From the NCBI RefSeq assembly GCF_045679555.1, contig NC_092092.1, positions 17,049,591 through 17,113,590 on the forward strand: 64,000 nucleotides of DNA. The letters run 5' to 3'. The translations under genes were made by a program, and so were the position numbers. Position 1 is the first letter of the stretch. Every line of letters begins with the position of its first letter. Positions 54,701 to 61,945 of this stretch are shown in pieces. The notes beneath the pieces were generated by a model that had not been told where the DNA came from, made no database searches, and saw nothing but the letters and a program-made list of their open reading frames with translations. This DNA comes from Salvelinus alpinus (lineage: Eukaryota > Chordata > Actinopteri > Salmoniformes > Salmonidae).

Positions 54701-55380
54701 CCTCTCTTTCACTCTCTAACCTTCTCCCTCTCTTTCACTCTCTAACCTTCTCCCTCTCTTTCACTCTCTAACCTTCTCCCTCTCTCCCTCCCTGTCTCTC
54801 TTCCTCTCCATGTCTCTGTCTTTCTCTCTGACCTTCTCTTTCTGTCTCTCCCTGTCAATTCAATTTCAATTTAAGGGGCTTTATTGGCATGGGAAACACA
54901 TGTTTACATTGTCAAAGCAAGTTTACATTGCCAAAACAAGTGTCTGTCTGTCTCTCTCTCTTCATCTCTTTCTCATATATATATATAACTACCTGAGGTT
55001 GTCTACAGCCATATAGGGATACAACACCTTTTGCCCTGACCTTAACCAGAGCAGCATTGTAGCTATTTATACATTTACATAGAATATAGCTGTAGATGTT
55101 TTATTGAGACCCACCTCCCACTGAAATGGCATGGTGTAGTGGATATACAATGTTTAACTATATATTAATGTCTACACGTGATTGTGTATGTTTGTCTGTG
55201 TTTAAATGTATTTGTTCGTGTGTGTGTGTGTGTGTTTTGTGTGTGCTTGTGCGTGAACACATGTCCTCCAGAGACGTTTTCGTGGAAGAAGGTAGAGCCG
55301 CAGGGTAAAGGGCCGTGCCCCAGGAGAAGACAGTGCTGTTGCATGGTGGGAGATCGGGTCATCCTGTTTGGAGGAACCAG
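24599..55380 (+). CDS. klhdc3: Kelch domain-containing protein 3, exons 1-7 (3' part outside window)
   Basis: KLHDC3 is a six-bladed kelch propeller protein. In mammals it is a substrate receptor of CUL2-RING ubiquitin ligases that recognises C-terminal glycine degrons; it was first described as the testis protein Peas. Seen here: seven exons join as 24599-24752, 33227-33403, 38558-38673, 41479-41550, 51116-51329, 52817-52903 and 55272-55380. That is 929 bases, 309 codons plus two bases, without stop or frameshift. The six blade GG doublets fall at residues 30-31, 93-94, 144-145, 196-197, 255-256 and 307-308. The start [20 protein letters not shown] closely matches the vertebrate N-terminus. 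Vertebrate KLHDC3 is about 380 residues, so about 70 are missing to the right, including the Elongin-C/Cullin-2 binding segment. Introns are greatly enlarged by tandem repeats. The identification is from remembered family sequence; the exon chain is read directly. Confidence 0.95.
24855..24890 (+). repeat. Partial duplicate of the exon 1 / donor boundary
   Basis: ACAGATAGATGTCTTCAACA followed by CAGGTAGGTC repeats the end of exon 1 (24723-24760) with six bases missing. The donor CAG/GTAGGT is retained. Confidence 0.8.
25027..26429 (+). repeat. 27-bp minisatellite in klhdc3 intron 1, about 52 copies
   Basis: The unit is TTCAATAGATTAAATACAGT plus AGCATAG, differing mainly in the last bases (CATAG, CCTCG, CCGTG, CCGCG, CCTAG, CCCAG). 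A seven-unit block repeats exactly with an offset of 189 bp (25079 and 25268), identified by the TTCGATAG and TTAAATAG variants. Confidence 0.97.
26430..33215 (+). repeat. 22-bp minisatellite in klhdc3 intron 1, about 300 copies
   Basis: The unit is TAATACTAGTGTCTCTCTGTAG with few variants (ATACTGG, ATTCTAG, ATGCTAG, GTATCTC). Longer units with TCTCTGTCCTCTGTAG and TCAACTATGTAG occur at the left end. Blocks marked by GTAGTAGTACTAGTCTCTC recur at 27891, 28801 and 29572, showing higher-order duplication of about 0.8-0.9 kb. Each unit has a pyrimidine-rich run ending in TAG, like a 3' splice site. It ends 11 bp before exon 2. Confidence 0.98.
33227..33403 (+). CDS. klhdc3: klhdc3 exon 2: codons 52-110
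   Basis: The acceptor CTCTCTAG ends at 33226 and the donor GTAAGT begins at 33404. The first two bases complete codon 52 (Val) and the last base opens codon 111. The exon encodes [11 protein letters not shown], then VPYMRYGH and the second blade motif [20 protein letters not shown], all conserved in vertebrate KLHDC3. The acceptor tract directly follows the end of the 6.8-kb 22-bp array, whose units end in the similar CTCTCTGTAG. Confidence 0.95.
33628..33740. mobile_element. Solo terminal repeat of the CAGTGC Tc1-like family
   Basis: CAGTGCATTCAGAAAGTATT followed by CCCCTTGACTTTTTCCACAT and TTTGTTAAGTTACAG matches the right terminus of the element at 20512-23258 in inverse orientation. No transposase is attached. 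Confidence 0.75.
33787..34816. mobile_element. Inverted-repeat MITE in intron 2 with an internal 41-bp array
   Basis: The terminus CAGGGGTGTCAAACTCAT (33787-33804) is inverted at 34799-34816 (ATGAGTTTGACACGTGCC, 14 of 18 matching). Between the ends a 41-bp segment is tandemly expanded. I recognise the unexpanded form as a frequent salmonid MITE with one copy of this segment. Confidence 0.75.
33842..34733 (+). repeat. 41-bp minisatellite, about 22 copies, inside a MITE
   Basis: The unit is GACCTAGACAACCAGGTGAG followed by GGGAGTTCCTTACTAATTAGT, with shorter variants near the left end. Every unit contains CAG/GTGAG, a consensus 5' splice site. The first unit follows TTCTTCTTTCAG, so one acceptor-like site faces an array of donors. 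Confidence 0.96.
34817..35299. other. Intron 2 sequence with a 47-bp direct duplication
   Basis: TTGGTGTAATTAAGCATGAT plus ACTGGAGAATGAT occurs at about 34977 and 35024. The rest is AT-rich without recognisable features; it may be an extension of the LINE-1 relic that follows. Confidence 0.4.
35300..35835 (-). mobile_element. LINE-1-type endonuclease-domain relic
   Basis: On the minus strand, near 35610-35660, the frame reads [15 protein letters not shown], matching the L1 endonuclease motif (VVFLQET). Downstream on the same strand follow fragments resembling the SRGVGILIN and GRFVMLNY segments, now in different frames with stops. Distinct from the CR1/L2-like LINEs in this window. Confidence 0.5.
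35846..38340 (-). mobile_element. CR1/L2-like LINE, longest copy, 5'-truncated
   Basis: The 3' end is at about 35846 (minus-strand AATACATTTTGATTTGATG tail). RT lies in 36612-37388: [90 protein letters not shown]. The catalytic FADD is intact. The C-terminal domain continues in 36305-36679 ([20 protein letters not shown]) and 36064-36327 ([18 protein letters not shown]) after frame changes. 37389-38340 is the region upstream of RT. Inactive through frameshifts, but the best preserved LINE here. Confidence 0.88.
38333..38397 (+). repeat. 45-bp offset direct repeat at the LINE 5' boundary
   Basis: TATCATTGTTCTAGGAGGCT at 38333-38352 recurs exactly at 38378-38397, at the upstream end of the minus-strand LINE. 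Confidence 0.9.
38558..38673 (+). CDS. klhdc3: klhdc3 exon 3: codons 111-149
   Basis: The acceptor ACTTTAG ends at 38557 and the donor GTGAGT begins at 38674. Joined to the leftover base of exon 2 it reads [20 protein letters not shown] and onward to the third blade motif [10 protein letters not shown], ending exactly on a codon boundary. A degraded copy of its last 45 or so bases lies just downstream at 38706-38751. Confidence 0.95.
38706..38751 (+). repeat. Partial duplicate of the klhdc3 exon 3 end
   Basis: CCTGGTAAAGGCCATGTACG followed by TCTTTGGAGGGTATGAGCAG and CTGG repeats 38632-38674 with a few substitutions. The donor GTGAGT has become GTACTA. It directly abuts the foldback element at 38754. 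Confidence 0.9.
38754..40944. mobile_element. 2.2-kb foldback element in klhdc3 intron 3
   Basis: Termini TAGTGCTGAGCAATTAACC and GGTTAATCGCTCAGCACTA are inverted with one mismatch. The arms stay complementary for hundreds of bases: GCGCGGCCGCTTAAACATGT at 39014 against ACATGTTTAAGCGGCCGCGC at 40666, and AGGAGGCAACAGTCATATCA at 39861 against TGATATGACTGTCGCCTCCT at 40267. The loop is about 39900-40245. The left arm alone carries a 38-bp array (39380-39797). 40951-41352 repeats part of an arm and may be a second terminus. No transposase seen. Confidence 0.85.
39360..39797 (+). repeat. 38-bp minisatellite in one arm of the foldback element
   Basis: The unit is GTAGCTAGCTAAAAGCTAGG followed by CTAGGTTGAAGATACCAT, about 11 copies. 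GAAGATACC and GAAAATACC variants alternate in a three-unit pattern (114 bp). Confidence 0.93.
41479..41550 (+). CDS. klhdc3: klhdc3 exon 4: codons 150-173
   Basis: A 72-base exon in phase 0 at both ends. The acceptor TGTTCCAG ends at 41478 and the donor GTGAGT begins at 41551. It encodes [18 protein letters not shown] followed by SLINAR. Being exactly 24 codons, it could be skipped without a frameshift, removing the strand between blades 3 and 4. The following intron is 9.6 kb. Confidence 0.95.
41640..41924. other. Intron 4 start, with a dispersed-repeat fragment
   Basis: 41833-41924 (ACAAAACGTTAGGAACACCT ... GAAAGCGTTCCACAGCGATG) is recognised as part of a common salmonid repeat. It leads straight into the 33-bp array. 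Confidence 0.45.
41925..48536. repeat. 33-bp minisatellite in klhdc3 intron 4, about 200 copies
   Basis: The unit is TTAGTTTTCACCCTGACCCT then ACCCTGTAGTGAT. From 41925 to about 46610 some 142 units are nearly identical. From 46611 to 48536 units vary (24-34 bp, lost CCCTGA, CATGACC, GATTTCG). The minus strand carries three GGG runs per unit (CAGGGTAGGGTCAGGGTG). The 1,692-codon minus-strand frame is a by-product of the 33-bp period. Confidence 0.98.
48545..49935 (+). mobile_element. CR1/L2-like LINE fragment lacking the RT catalytic box
   Basis: 48572-48856 and 48835-49116 read [55 protein letters not shown] and [17 protein letters not shown], then a stop at 49114-49116. 49201-49479 carries [20 protein letters not shown] and then jumps to the segment after [11 protein letters not shown], so the catalytic box is deleted. 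49370-49759 carries the C-terminal domain ([39 protein letters not shown]). The end is near CCATAAGACTGCTGAAC. Same family as 35846-38340, opposite orientation. Confidence 0.88.
49936..50410. other. Intron 4 sequence, nothing recognised
   Basis: AT-rich, without credible ORF or repeat; AACCTCTCCAAAGT occurs twice (50093 and 50225). Confidence 0.5.
50411..51090 (+). repeat. Tandem partial copies of the exon 5 acceptor and exon start
   Basis: About ten AG-ending pyrimidine tracts (near 50418, 50480, 50538, 50596, 50668, 50741, 50814, 50889, 50976, 51063) are each followed by a fragment of exon 5. Most read GTACTCCTGCCACTATCATC, a fusion of the first bases of exon 5 with a segment 29 bases further in. 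The copy at 50976 keeps CATTGGAGGGACTTCCACTT. CCCTCTCCCAACTCCTCTCC fills the spaces. Confidence 0.88.
51116..51329 (+). CDS. klhdc3: klhdc3 exon 5: codons 174-244
   Basis: The acceptor TTCTCTCAG ends at 51115. The exon opens [15 protein letters not shown], carries the fourth blade motif [20 protein letters not shown], and ends with [11 protein letters not shown] plus one base before donor GTAAGA at 51330. The 700 bases upstream contain about ten tandem partial copies of the acceptor and first exon bases, so the true site was fixed by protein homology: only 51115/51116 gives the full conserved opening. Confidence 0.95.
51545..52712 (+). repeat. 31-bp minisatellite in klhdc3 intron 5, about 37 copies
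   Basis: The unit is GGGCCCCACTGCTCCTGTTG then GGGTGTCTATA, with GAGG, GCGG, GTGG and CTTTA variants, longer GTGTGTTTGTGTCTATAG units at the left end, and decayed CTTCTGTCGAGG units near 52290-52400. Confidence 0.96.
52817..52903 (+). CDS. klhdc3: klhdc3 exon 6: codons 245-273
   Basis: The acceptor TCTCCTCCAG ends at 52816 and the donor GTGATA begins at 52904. Joined to exon 5 it reads [20 protein letters not shown] and then FNDLWTFNP, the fifth blade. It leaves one base of codon 274. It is flanked on both sides by unrelated 31-bp tandem arrays (51545-52712 and 52935-53948). Confidence 0.95.
52935..53948 (+). repeat. 31-bp minisatellite in klhdc3 intron 6, about 32 copies
   Basis: The unit is GGTTGGTAGGACAGTCAGGG then AACTAGTGTTG, with CAGG/CAGT, GAGCTGG/GAACTAG and GTGCTG variants. 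Unrelated in sequence to the 31-bp array of intron 5. Confidence 0.96.
53949..54035 (+). mobile_element. CR1/L2-like LINE 3' fragment
   Basis: CAATCTTCCGCACGGCAAGC, then AAGGCCAAGTCTGGAACCGA and CCCTCAAGCCAAATAG, corresponds to the end of the coding region of the LINE family at 48545-49935 (compare 49830-49915), strongly diverged. It abuts the 31-bp array. Confidence 0.65.
54340..54850 (+). repeat. 26-bp pyrimidine-rich minisatellite in intron 6
   Basis: The unit is CTCTCTTTCACTCTCTAACC plus TTCTCC, about 15 good copies (54375-54790), flanked by irregular CTCTGTCTC stretches. Confidence 0.95.
54856..54945. mobile_element. Dispersed salmonid repeat fragment
   Basis: CAATTTAAGGGGCTTTATTG then GCATGGGAAACACATGTTTA and TTGCCAAAACAAGTG match a very common salmonid 3'-end fragment, recognised from memory. 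Confidence 0.5.
55217..55235 (+). repeat. (GT)n microsatellite before exon 7
   Basis: A short GTGTGTG run about 35 bases upstream of the exon 7 acceptor. Confidence 0.85.
55272..55380 (+). CDS. klhdc3: klhdc3 exon 7: codons 274-309
   Basis: The acceptor TGTCCTCCAG ends at 55271 and the donor GTAAGA begins at 55381. It encodes [20 protein letters not shown], a cysteine triplet (QCCCMVGD) and the sixth blade motif VILFGGT, ending with two bases of codon 310. Most substitutions from the mammalian protein here are conservative. It is the last exon in the window; the intron that follows is entirely a TAG-rich array to 64000. Confidence 0.95.
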
Positions 55381-55384
55381 GTAA

Positions 55385-56079
55385 GATGGTGTAGTAGTGT
55401 TTACAGTAGTAGTTAGCAGTAGTTGTAGTAGTTAGCAGTGTTTAATACATGTAGTAGTGGTAGTAGTAGTGTTTAGTACACGGTGTAGTAGTAGTAGTTA
55501 GCAGTAGTTGTAGTAGTTAGCAGTGTTTAGTACATGTGGTAGTAGTAGTGTTTAGTACACGGCGTAGTAGTAGCAGTTAGCAGTAGTAGTAGTAGCAGTT
55601 AGCAGTAGTGTTTAGTACACGTAGTAGTAGCAGTGTTTAGTACACGTAGTAGTAGTAGTAGTAGTGTTTAGTACACATAGTAGTAGTAGTAGTAGTAGTG
55701 TTTAGTACACATAGTAGTAGTAGTAGTAGTAGTGTTTAGTACACATAGTAGTAGTGTTTAGTACACATAGTAGTAGTGTTTAGTACACATAGTAGTAGTG
55801 TTTAGTACACATAGTAGCAGTGTTTAGTACACGTAGTAGTAGCAGTGTTTAGTACACGTAATAGTAGTGGTAGTAGTGTTTAGTACACGTAGTAGTAGTA
55901 GTAGTGTTTAGTACACATAGTAGTAGTGTTTAGTACACGTATTCGTAGTCGTGTTTAGTATATGTCGTCGTAGTAGTGTTTAGTAACGTAGTAGTAGTAG
56001 TTTAGTACATGTAGTAGTAGTATTGTTTAGTAACGTAGTAGTGTTTAGTATACGTAGTAGTATCAGTGTTTAGTACACA

Positions 56080-56111
<32 letters not shown>

Positions 56112-56432
56112 TTTAGTACATGTAGTGGTGTTTAGTAACGTAATAGTAGTGGTAGTAGTGTTTAGTACACCTAGTAGTAGTACATGTAGTAGTATCAGTG
56201 TTTAGTATACGTAGTCATAGTCGTGTTTCGTACATGTAGTAGTAGTGTTTAGTAACGTAGTAGTAGTAGTAGTAGTAGTAGTGTTTAGTACACGTAGTTG
56301 TAGTAGTGTTTAGTAACGTAGTAGTAGTAGTAGTAGTAGTGTTTAGTACACATAGTAGTAGTATTAGTAGTGTTTAGTACACGTAGTAATGGTTGTTTTT
56401 AGTACACGTAGTAGCAGTAGCGTATAGTACAC

Positions 56433-56467
<35 letters not shown>

Positions 56468-57168
56468 TTTTAGTACACGTAGTAGTAGTAGTGTTTAGTA
56501 CACGTAGTAGTAGTAGTAGTAGTAGTTTTTAGTACACATAGTAGTAGTAGTAGTAGTAGTGTTTAGTAACATAGTAATAGTAGTAGTGTTTAGTAACGTA
56601 GTAGTACTGTTTAGTAACGTTGTAGTGATAGTAGTAGTGTTTAGTACACGTAGTTGTGTTTAGTACACGTAGTAGTAGTATTAGTAGTAGTGGTTAGTAC
56701 ATGTAGTAGTAGAGTTTAGTACACTTAGTAGTGTTTAGTACACGTAGTAGTAGTAGTATTTAGTACACATAGTAGTAGTAGTAAACGTAGTAGTGTTTAG
56801 TAACATAGTAATATTAGTAGTGTTTAGTAACGTAGTAGTAGTGTTTAGTACACGTATTAGTAGTAGTACTGTTTAGTAATGTAGTAGTGGTAGTAGTAGT
56901 GTTTAGTAACGTAGTAGTGGTAGTAGTGTTGAGTACACATAGTAATAGTAGTAGTAGTAGTGTTTAGTACATGTAGTAGTAGTAGTGTTTAGTACACGTA
57001 GTAGTGTTTAGTACACGTAGTAGTAGTAGTAGTGTTTAGTACACATAGTAGTAGTAGTAGTAGTCGTCGTGTTTAGTACACGTAGTAGTGTTTAGTACAC
57101 GTAGTAGTAGTATTGTTTAGTAACGTAGTAGTAGTGTTTAGTACACCTTGTGGTGTTTAGTACACGTG

Positions 57169-57207
<39 letters not shown>

Positions 57208-59093
57208 TTTAGTACACGTGGTAGTAGTAGTGTTTAGTACACATAGTCGTGTTTAGTACACGTAGTAGTACTAGTAGTGTTTAGTACACGTAGTAGTAGT
57301 ACTGGTAGTAGTCGTTTTAGTACACGTAGTGGTAGTACTAGTAGTAGTAGTGTTTAGCACACATAGTATTAATAGTGTTTAGTACACGTAGTAATAGTAA
57401 TAGTAGTGGTATTTAGTACCAGTTATAGTAGTTGTGTTTAGTGCACATAGTAGTGTTTAGGTTTTTAGCTGTGTGTAGTAGTAGTAGTAGTGGTATTTAG
57501 TAGTAGTAGTGCGTAGTAGTAGCGGTGTGTAGTACACATAGTAGTAGTGTTTAGTACACATATTAGTACTTTTTAGTACACATAGTAGTGTTTAGTACAC
57601 GTAGTAGTAGTGGTTGTGTTTAGTACACATAGTTCTCGTTTTTAGCACACATAGTAGTTGTAGTGTTTATATTAGTAGTAGTAGTGGGAGTGTTGTGCAA
57701 TAGTAGTGTGTAGTAGTAGTAGTAGTAGTGTTTAGTACACGTAGTAGTAGTAGTTTTTAGTGAATGTGGTATTAGTGCGTAGTACATATAGTAGTAGTTG
57801 TTGTGTTTAGTACACGTAGTAGTAGTTTTTAGTACACGTAGTAGTAGTAGTAGTAGTGTTTAGTGCATGTGGTATTAGTGCTTAGTACATGTAGTTGTTG
57901 TGTTTAGTGCACGTAGTAGTAGTGTTTAGTACACATAGTAGTTGTTGTGTTTAGTGCACGTATCAGTGGTAGTAGTAGTGTTACGTACACGTAGTAGCAG
58001 CAGTGTTTAGTACACATTGTTTCAGCGGTGTTTAGTACACGTAGTTGTAGCAGTGTTTAGTACACGTAGTATTAGTGTGTAGTACACATAGTAGTAGAAG
58101 TGTTTAGTACACATAGTAGTAGTAGTGTTTAGTACAAATAGTAGTAGTAGTGTTTAGTACACGTAACCGTAGTGGTGTTTAGTACACATAGTAGTAGTAG
58201 TGTTTAGTACACATATTAGTGTTTAGTATACCTAGTAGTAGTAGTGTTTAGTAGACGTAATAGTAGTAGTATTGTTTAGTACATGTAGCCATAGTAGTGT
58301 TTAGTACATGTAGCCATAGTAGTGTTTAGTACACATAGCCGTAGTAGTGTTTAGTACACATAGTAGTGTTTAGTATACCTAGTAGTGTTTAGTATACCTA
58401 GTAGTAGTAGTAGTAGGGTTTAGTACACGTATTAGTAGTAGTATTGTTTAGTACACATAGTAGTAGTAGTAGTAGTAGTAGTAGTGTTTAGTAACATAGT
58501 AATAGTAGTAGTGTTTAGTAACGTAGTAGTACTGTTTAGTAACGTTGTAGTGATAGTAGTAGTGTTTAGTACACGTAGTTGTGTTTAGTACACGTAGTAG
58601 TAGTAGTAGTATTAGTAGTAGTGGTTAGTACATGTAGTAGTAGAGTTTAGTACACTTAGTAGTGTTTAGTACACATAGTAGTAGTAGTATTTAGTACACA
58701 TAGTAGTAGTAGTAAACGTAGTAGTGTTTAGTAACATAGTAATATTAGTAGTGTTTAGTAACGTAGTAGTAGTGTTTAGTACACGTATTAGTAGTAGTAC
58801 TGTTTAGTAATGTAGTAGTGGTAGTAGTAGTGTTTAGTAACGTGGTAGTAGTGTTGAGTACACATAGTAATAGTAGTAGTAGTAGTGTTTAGTACATGTA
58901 GTAGTAGTAGTGTTTAGTACACGTAGTAGTGTTTAGTACACGTAGTAGTAGTAGTAGTGTTTAGTACACATAGTAGTAGTAGTAGTAGTAGTCGTCGTGT
59001 TTAGTACACGTAGTAGTGTTTAGTACACATAGTAGTAGTATTGTTTAGTAACGTAGTAGTAGTGTTTAGTACACCTTGTGGTGTTTAGTACAC

Positions 59094-59132
<39 letters not shown>

Positions 59133-61900
59133 TTTAGTACACGTGGTAGTAGTAGTGTTTAGTACACATAGTCGTGTTTAGTACACTTAGTAGTAGTAGT
59201 AGTATTGTTTAGTACACGTAGTAGTACTAGTAGTGTTTAGTACACGTAGTAGTAGTACTGGTAGTAGTCGTTTTAGTACACGTAGTGGTAGTACTAGTAG
59301 TAGTAGTGTTTAGCACACATAGTATTAATAGTGTTTAGTACACGTAGTAATAGTAATAGTAGTGGTATTTAGTACCAGTTATAGTAGTTGTGTTTAGTGC
59401 ACATAGTAGTGTTTAGGTTTTTAGCTGTGTGTAGTAGTAGTAGTAGTGGTATTTAGTAGTAGTAGTGCGTAGTAGTAGCGGTGTGTAGTACACATAGTAG
59501 TAGTGTTTAGTACACATATTAGTACTTTTTAGTACACATAGTAGTGTTTAGTACACGTAGTGGTTGTGTTTAGTACACATAGTTCTCGTTTTTAGCACAC
59601 ATAGTAGTTGTAGTGTTTATATTAGTAGTGGTAGTAGTAGTGGTAGTGTTGTGCAATAGTAGTGTGTAGTAGTAGTAGTGTTTAGTACACGTAGTAGTAG
59701 TAGTTTTTAGTGAATGTGGTATTAGTGCGTAGTACATATAGTAGTAGTTGTTGTGTTTAGTACACGTAGTAGTAGTTTTTAGTACACGTAGTAGTAGTAG
59801 TAGTAGTGTTTAGTGCATGTGGTATTAGTGCTTAGTACATGTAGTTGTTGTGTTTAGTGCACGTAGTGTTTAGTACACATAGTAGTCGTCGTGTTTAGTA
59901 CACGTAGTAGTGTTTAGTACACGTAGTAGTAGTATTGTTTAGTAACGTAGTAGTAGTGTTTAGTACACCTTGTGGTGTTTAGTACACGTGGTAGTAGTAG
60001 TAGTAGTAGTAGTAGTAGTGTTTAGTACACGTGGTAGTAGTAGTGTTTAGTACACATAGTCGTGTTTAGTACACGTAGTAGTACTAGTAGTGTTTAGTAC
60101 ACGTAGTAGTAGTACTGGTAGTAGTCGTTTTAGTACACGTAGTGGTAGTACTAGTAGTAGTAGTGTTTAGCACACATAGTATTAATAGTGTTTAGTACAC
60201 GTAGTAATAGTAATAGTAGTGGTATTTAGTACCAGTTATAGTAGTTGTGTTTAGTGCACATAGTAGTGTTTATGTTTTTAGCTGTGTGTAGTAGTAGTAG
60301 TAGTGGTATTTAGTAGTAGTAGTGCGTAGTAGTAGCGGTGTGTAGTACACATAGTAGTAGTGTTTAGTACACATATTAGTACTTTTTAGTACACATAGTA
60401 GTGTTTAGTACACGTAGTAGTAGTGGTTGTGTTTAGTACACATAGTTCTCGTTTTTAGCACACATAGTAGTTGTAGTGTTTATATTAGTAGTAGTAGTGG
60501 GAGTGTTGTGCAATAGTAGTGTGTAGTAGTAGTAGTAGTAGTGTTTAGTACACGTAGTAGTAGTAGTTTTTAGTGAATGTGGTATTAGTGCGTAGTACAT
60601 ATAGTAGTAGTTGTTGTGTTTAGTACACGTAGTAGTAGTTTTTAGTACACGTAGTAGTAGTAGTAGTAGTGTTTAGTGCATGTGGTATTAGTGCTTAGTA
60701 CATGTAGTTGTTGTGTTTAGTGCACGTAGTAGTAGTGTTTAGTACACATAGTAGTTGTTGTGTTTAGTGCACGTATCAGTGGTAGTAGTAGTGTTACGTA
60801 CACGTAGTAGCAGCAGTGTTTAGTACACATTGTTTCAGCGGTGTTTAGTACACGTAGTTGTAGCAGTGTTTAGTACACGTAGTATTAGTGTGTAGTACAC
60901 ATAGTAGTAGAAGTGTTTAGTACACATAGTAGTAGTAGTGTTTAGTACAAATAGTAGTAGTAGTGTTTAGTACACGTAACCGTAGTGGTGTTTAGTACAC
61001 ATAGTAGTAGTAGTGTTTAGTACACATATTAGTGTTTAGTATACCTAGTAGTAGTAGTGTTTAGTAGACGTAATAGTAGTAGTATTGTTTAGTACATGTA
61101 GCCATAGTAGTGTTTAGTACATGTAGCCATAGTAGTGTTTCGTCCACATAGCCGTAGTAGTGTTTAGTACACATAGTAGTGTTTAGTATACCTAGTAGTG
61201 TTTAGTATACCTAGTAGTAGTAGTAGGGTTTAGTACACGTATTAGTAGTAGTATTGTTTAGTACACATAGTAGTAGTAGTAGTAGTAGTAGTGTTTAGTA
61301 ACATAGTAATAGTAGTAGTGTTTAGTAACGTAGTAGTACTGTTTAGTAACGTTGTAGTGATAGTAGTAGTGTTTAGTACACGTAGTTGTGTTTAGTACAC
61401 GTAGTAGTAGTAGTAGTATTAGTAGTAGTGGTTAGTACATGTAGTAGTAGAGTTTAGTACACTTAGTAGTGTTTAGTACACATAGTAGTAGTAGTATTTA
61501 GTACACATAGTAGTAGTAGTAAACGTAGTAGTGTTTAGTAACATAGTAATATTAGTAGTGTTTAGTAACGTAGTAGTAGTGTTTAGTACACGTATTAGTA
61601 GTAGTACTGTTTAGTAATGTAGTAGTGGTAGTAGTAGTGTTTAGTAACGTGGTAGTAGTGTTGAGTACACATAGTAATAGTAGTAGTAGTAGTGTTTAGT
61701 ACATGTAGTAGTAGTAGTGTTTAGTACACGTAGTAGTGTTTAGTACACGTAGTAGTAGTAGTAGTGTTTAGTACACATAGTAGTAGTAGTAGTAGTAGTC
61801 GTCGTGTTTAGTACACGTAGTAGTGTTTAGTACACATAGTAGTAGTATTGTTTAGTAACGTAGTAGTAGTGTTTAGTACACCTTGTGGTGTTTAGTACAC

Positions 61901-61945
<45 letters not shown>
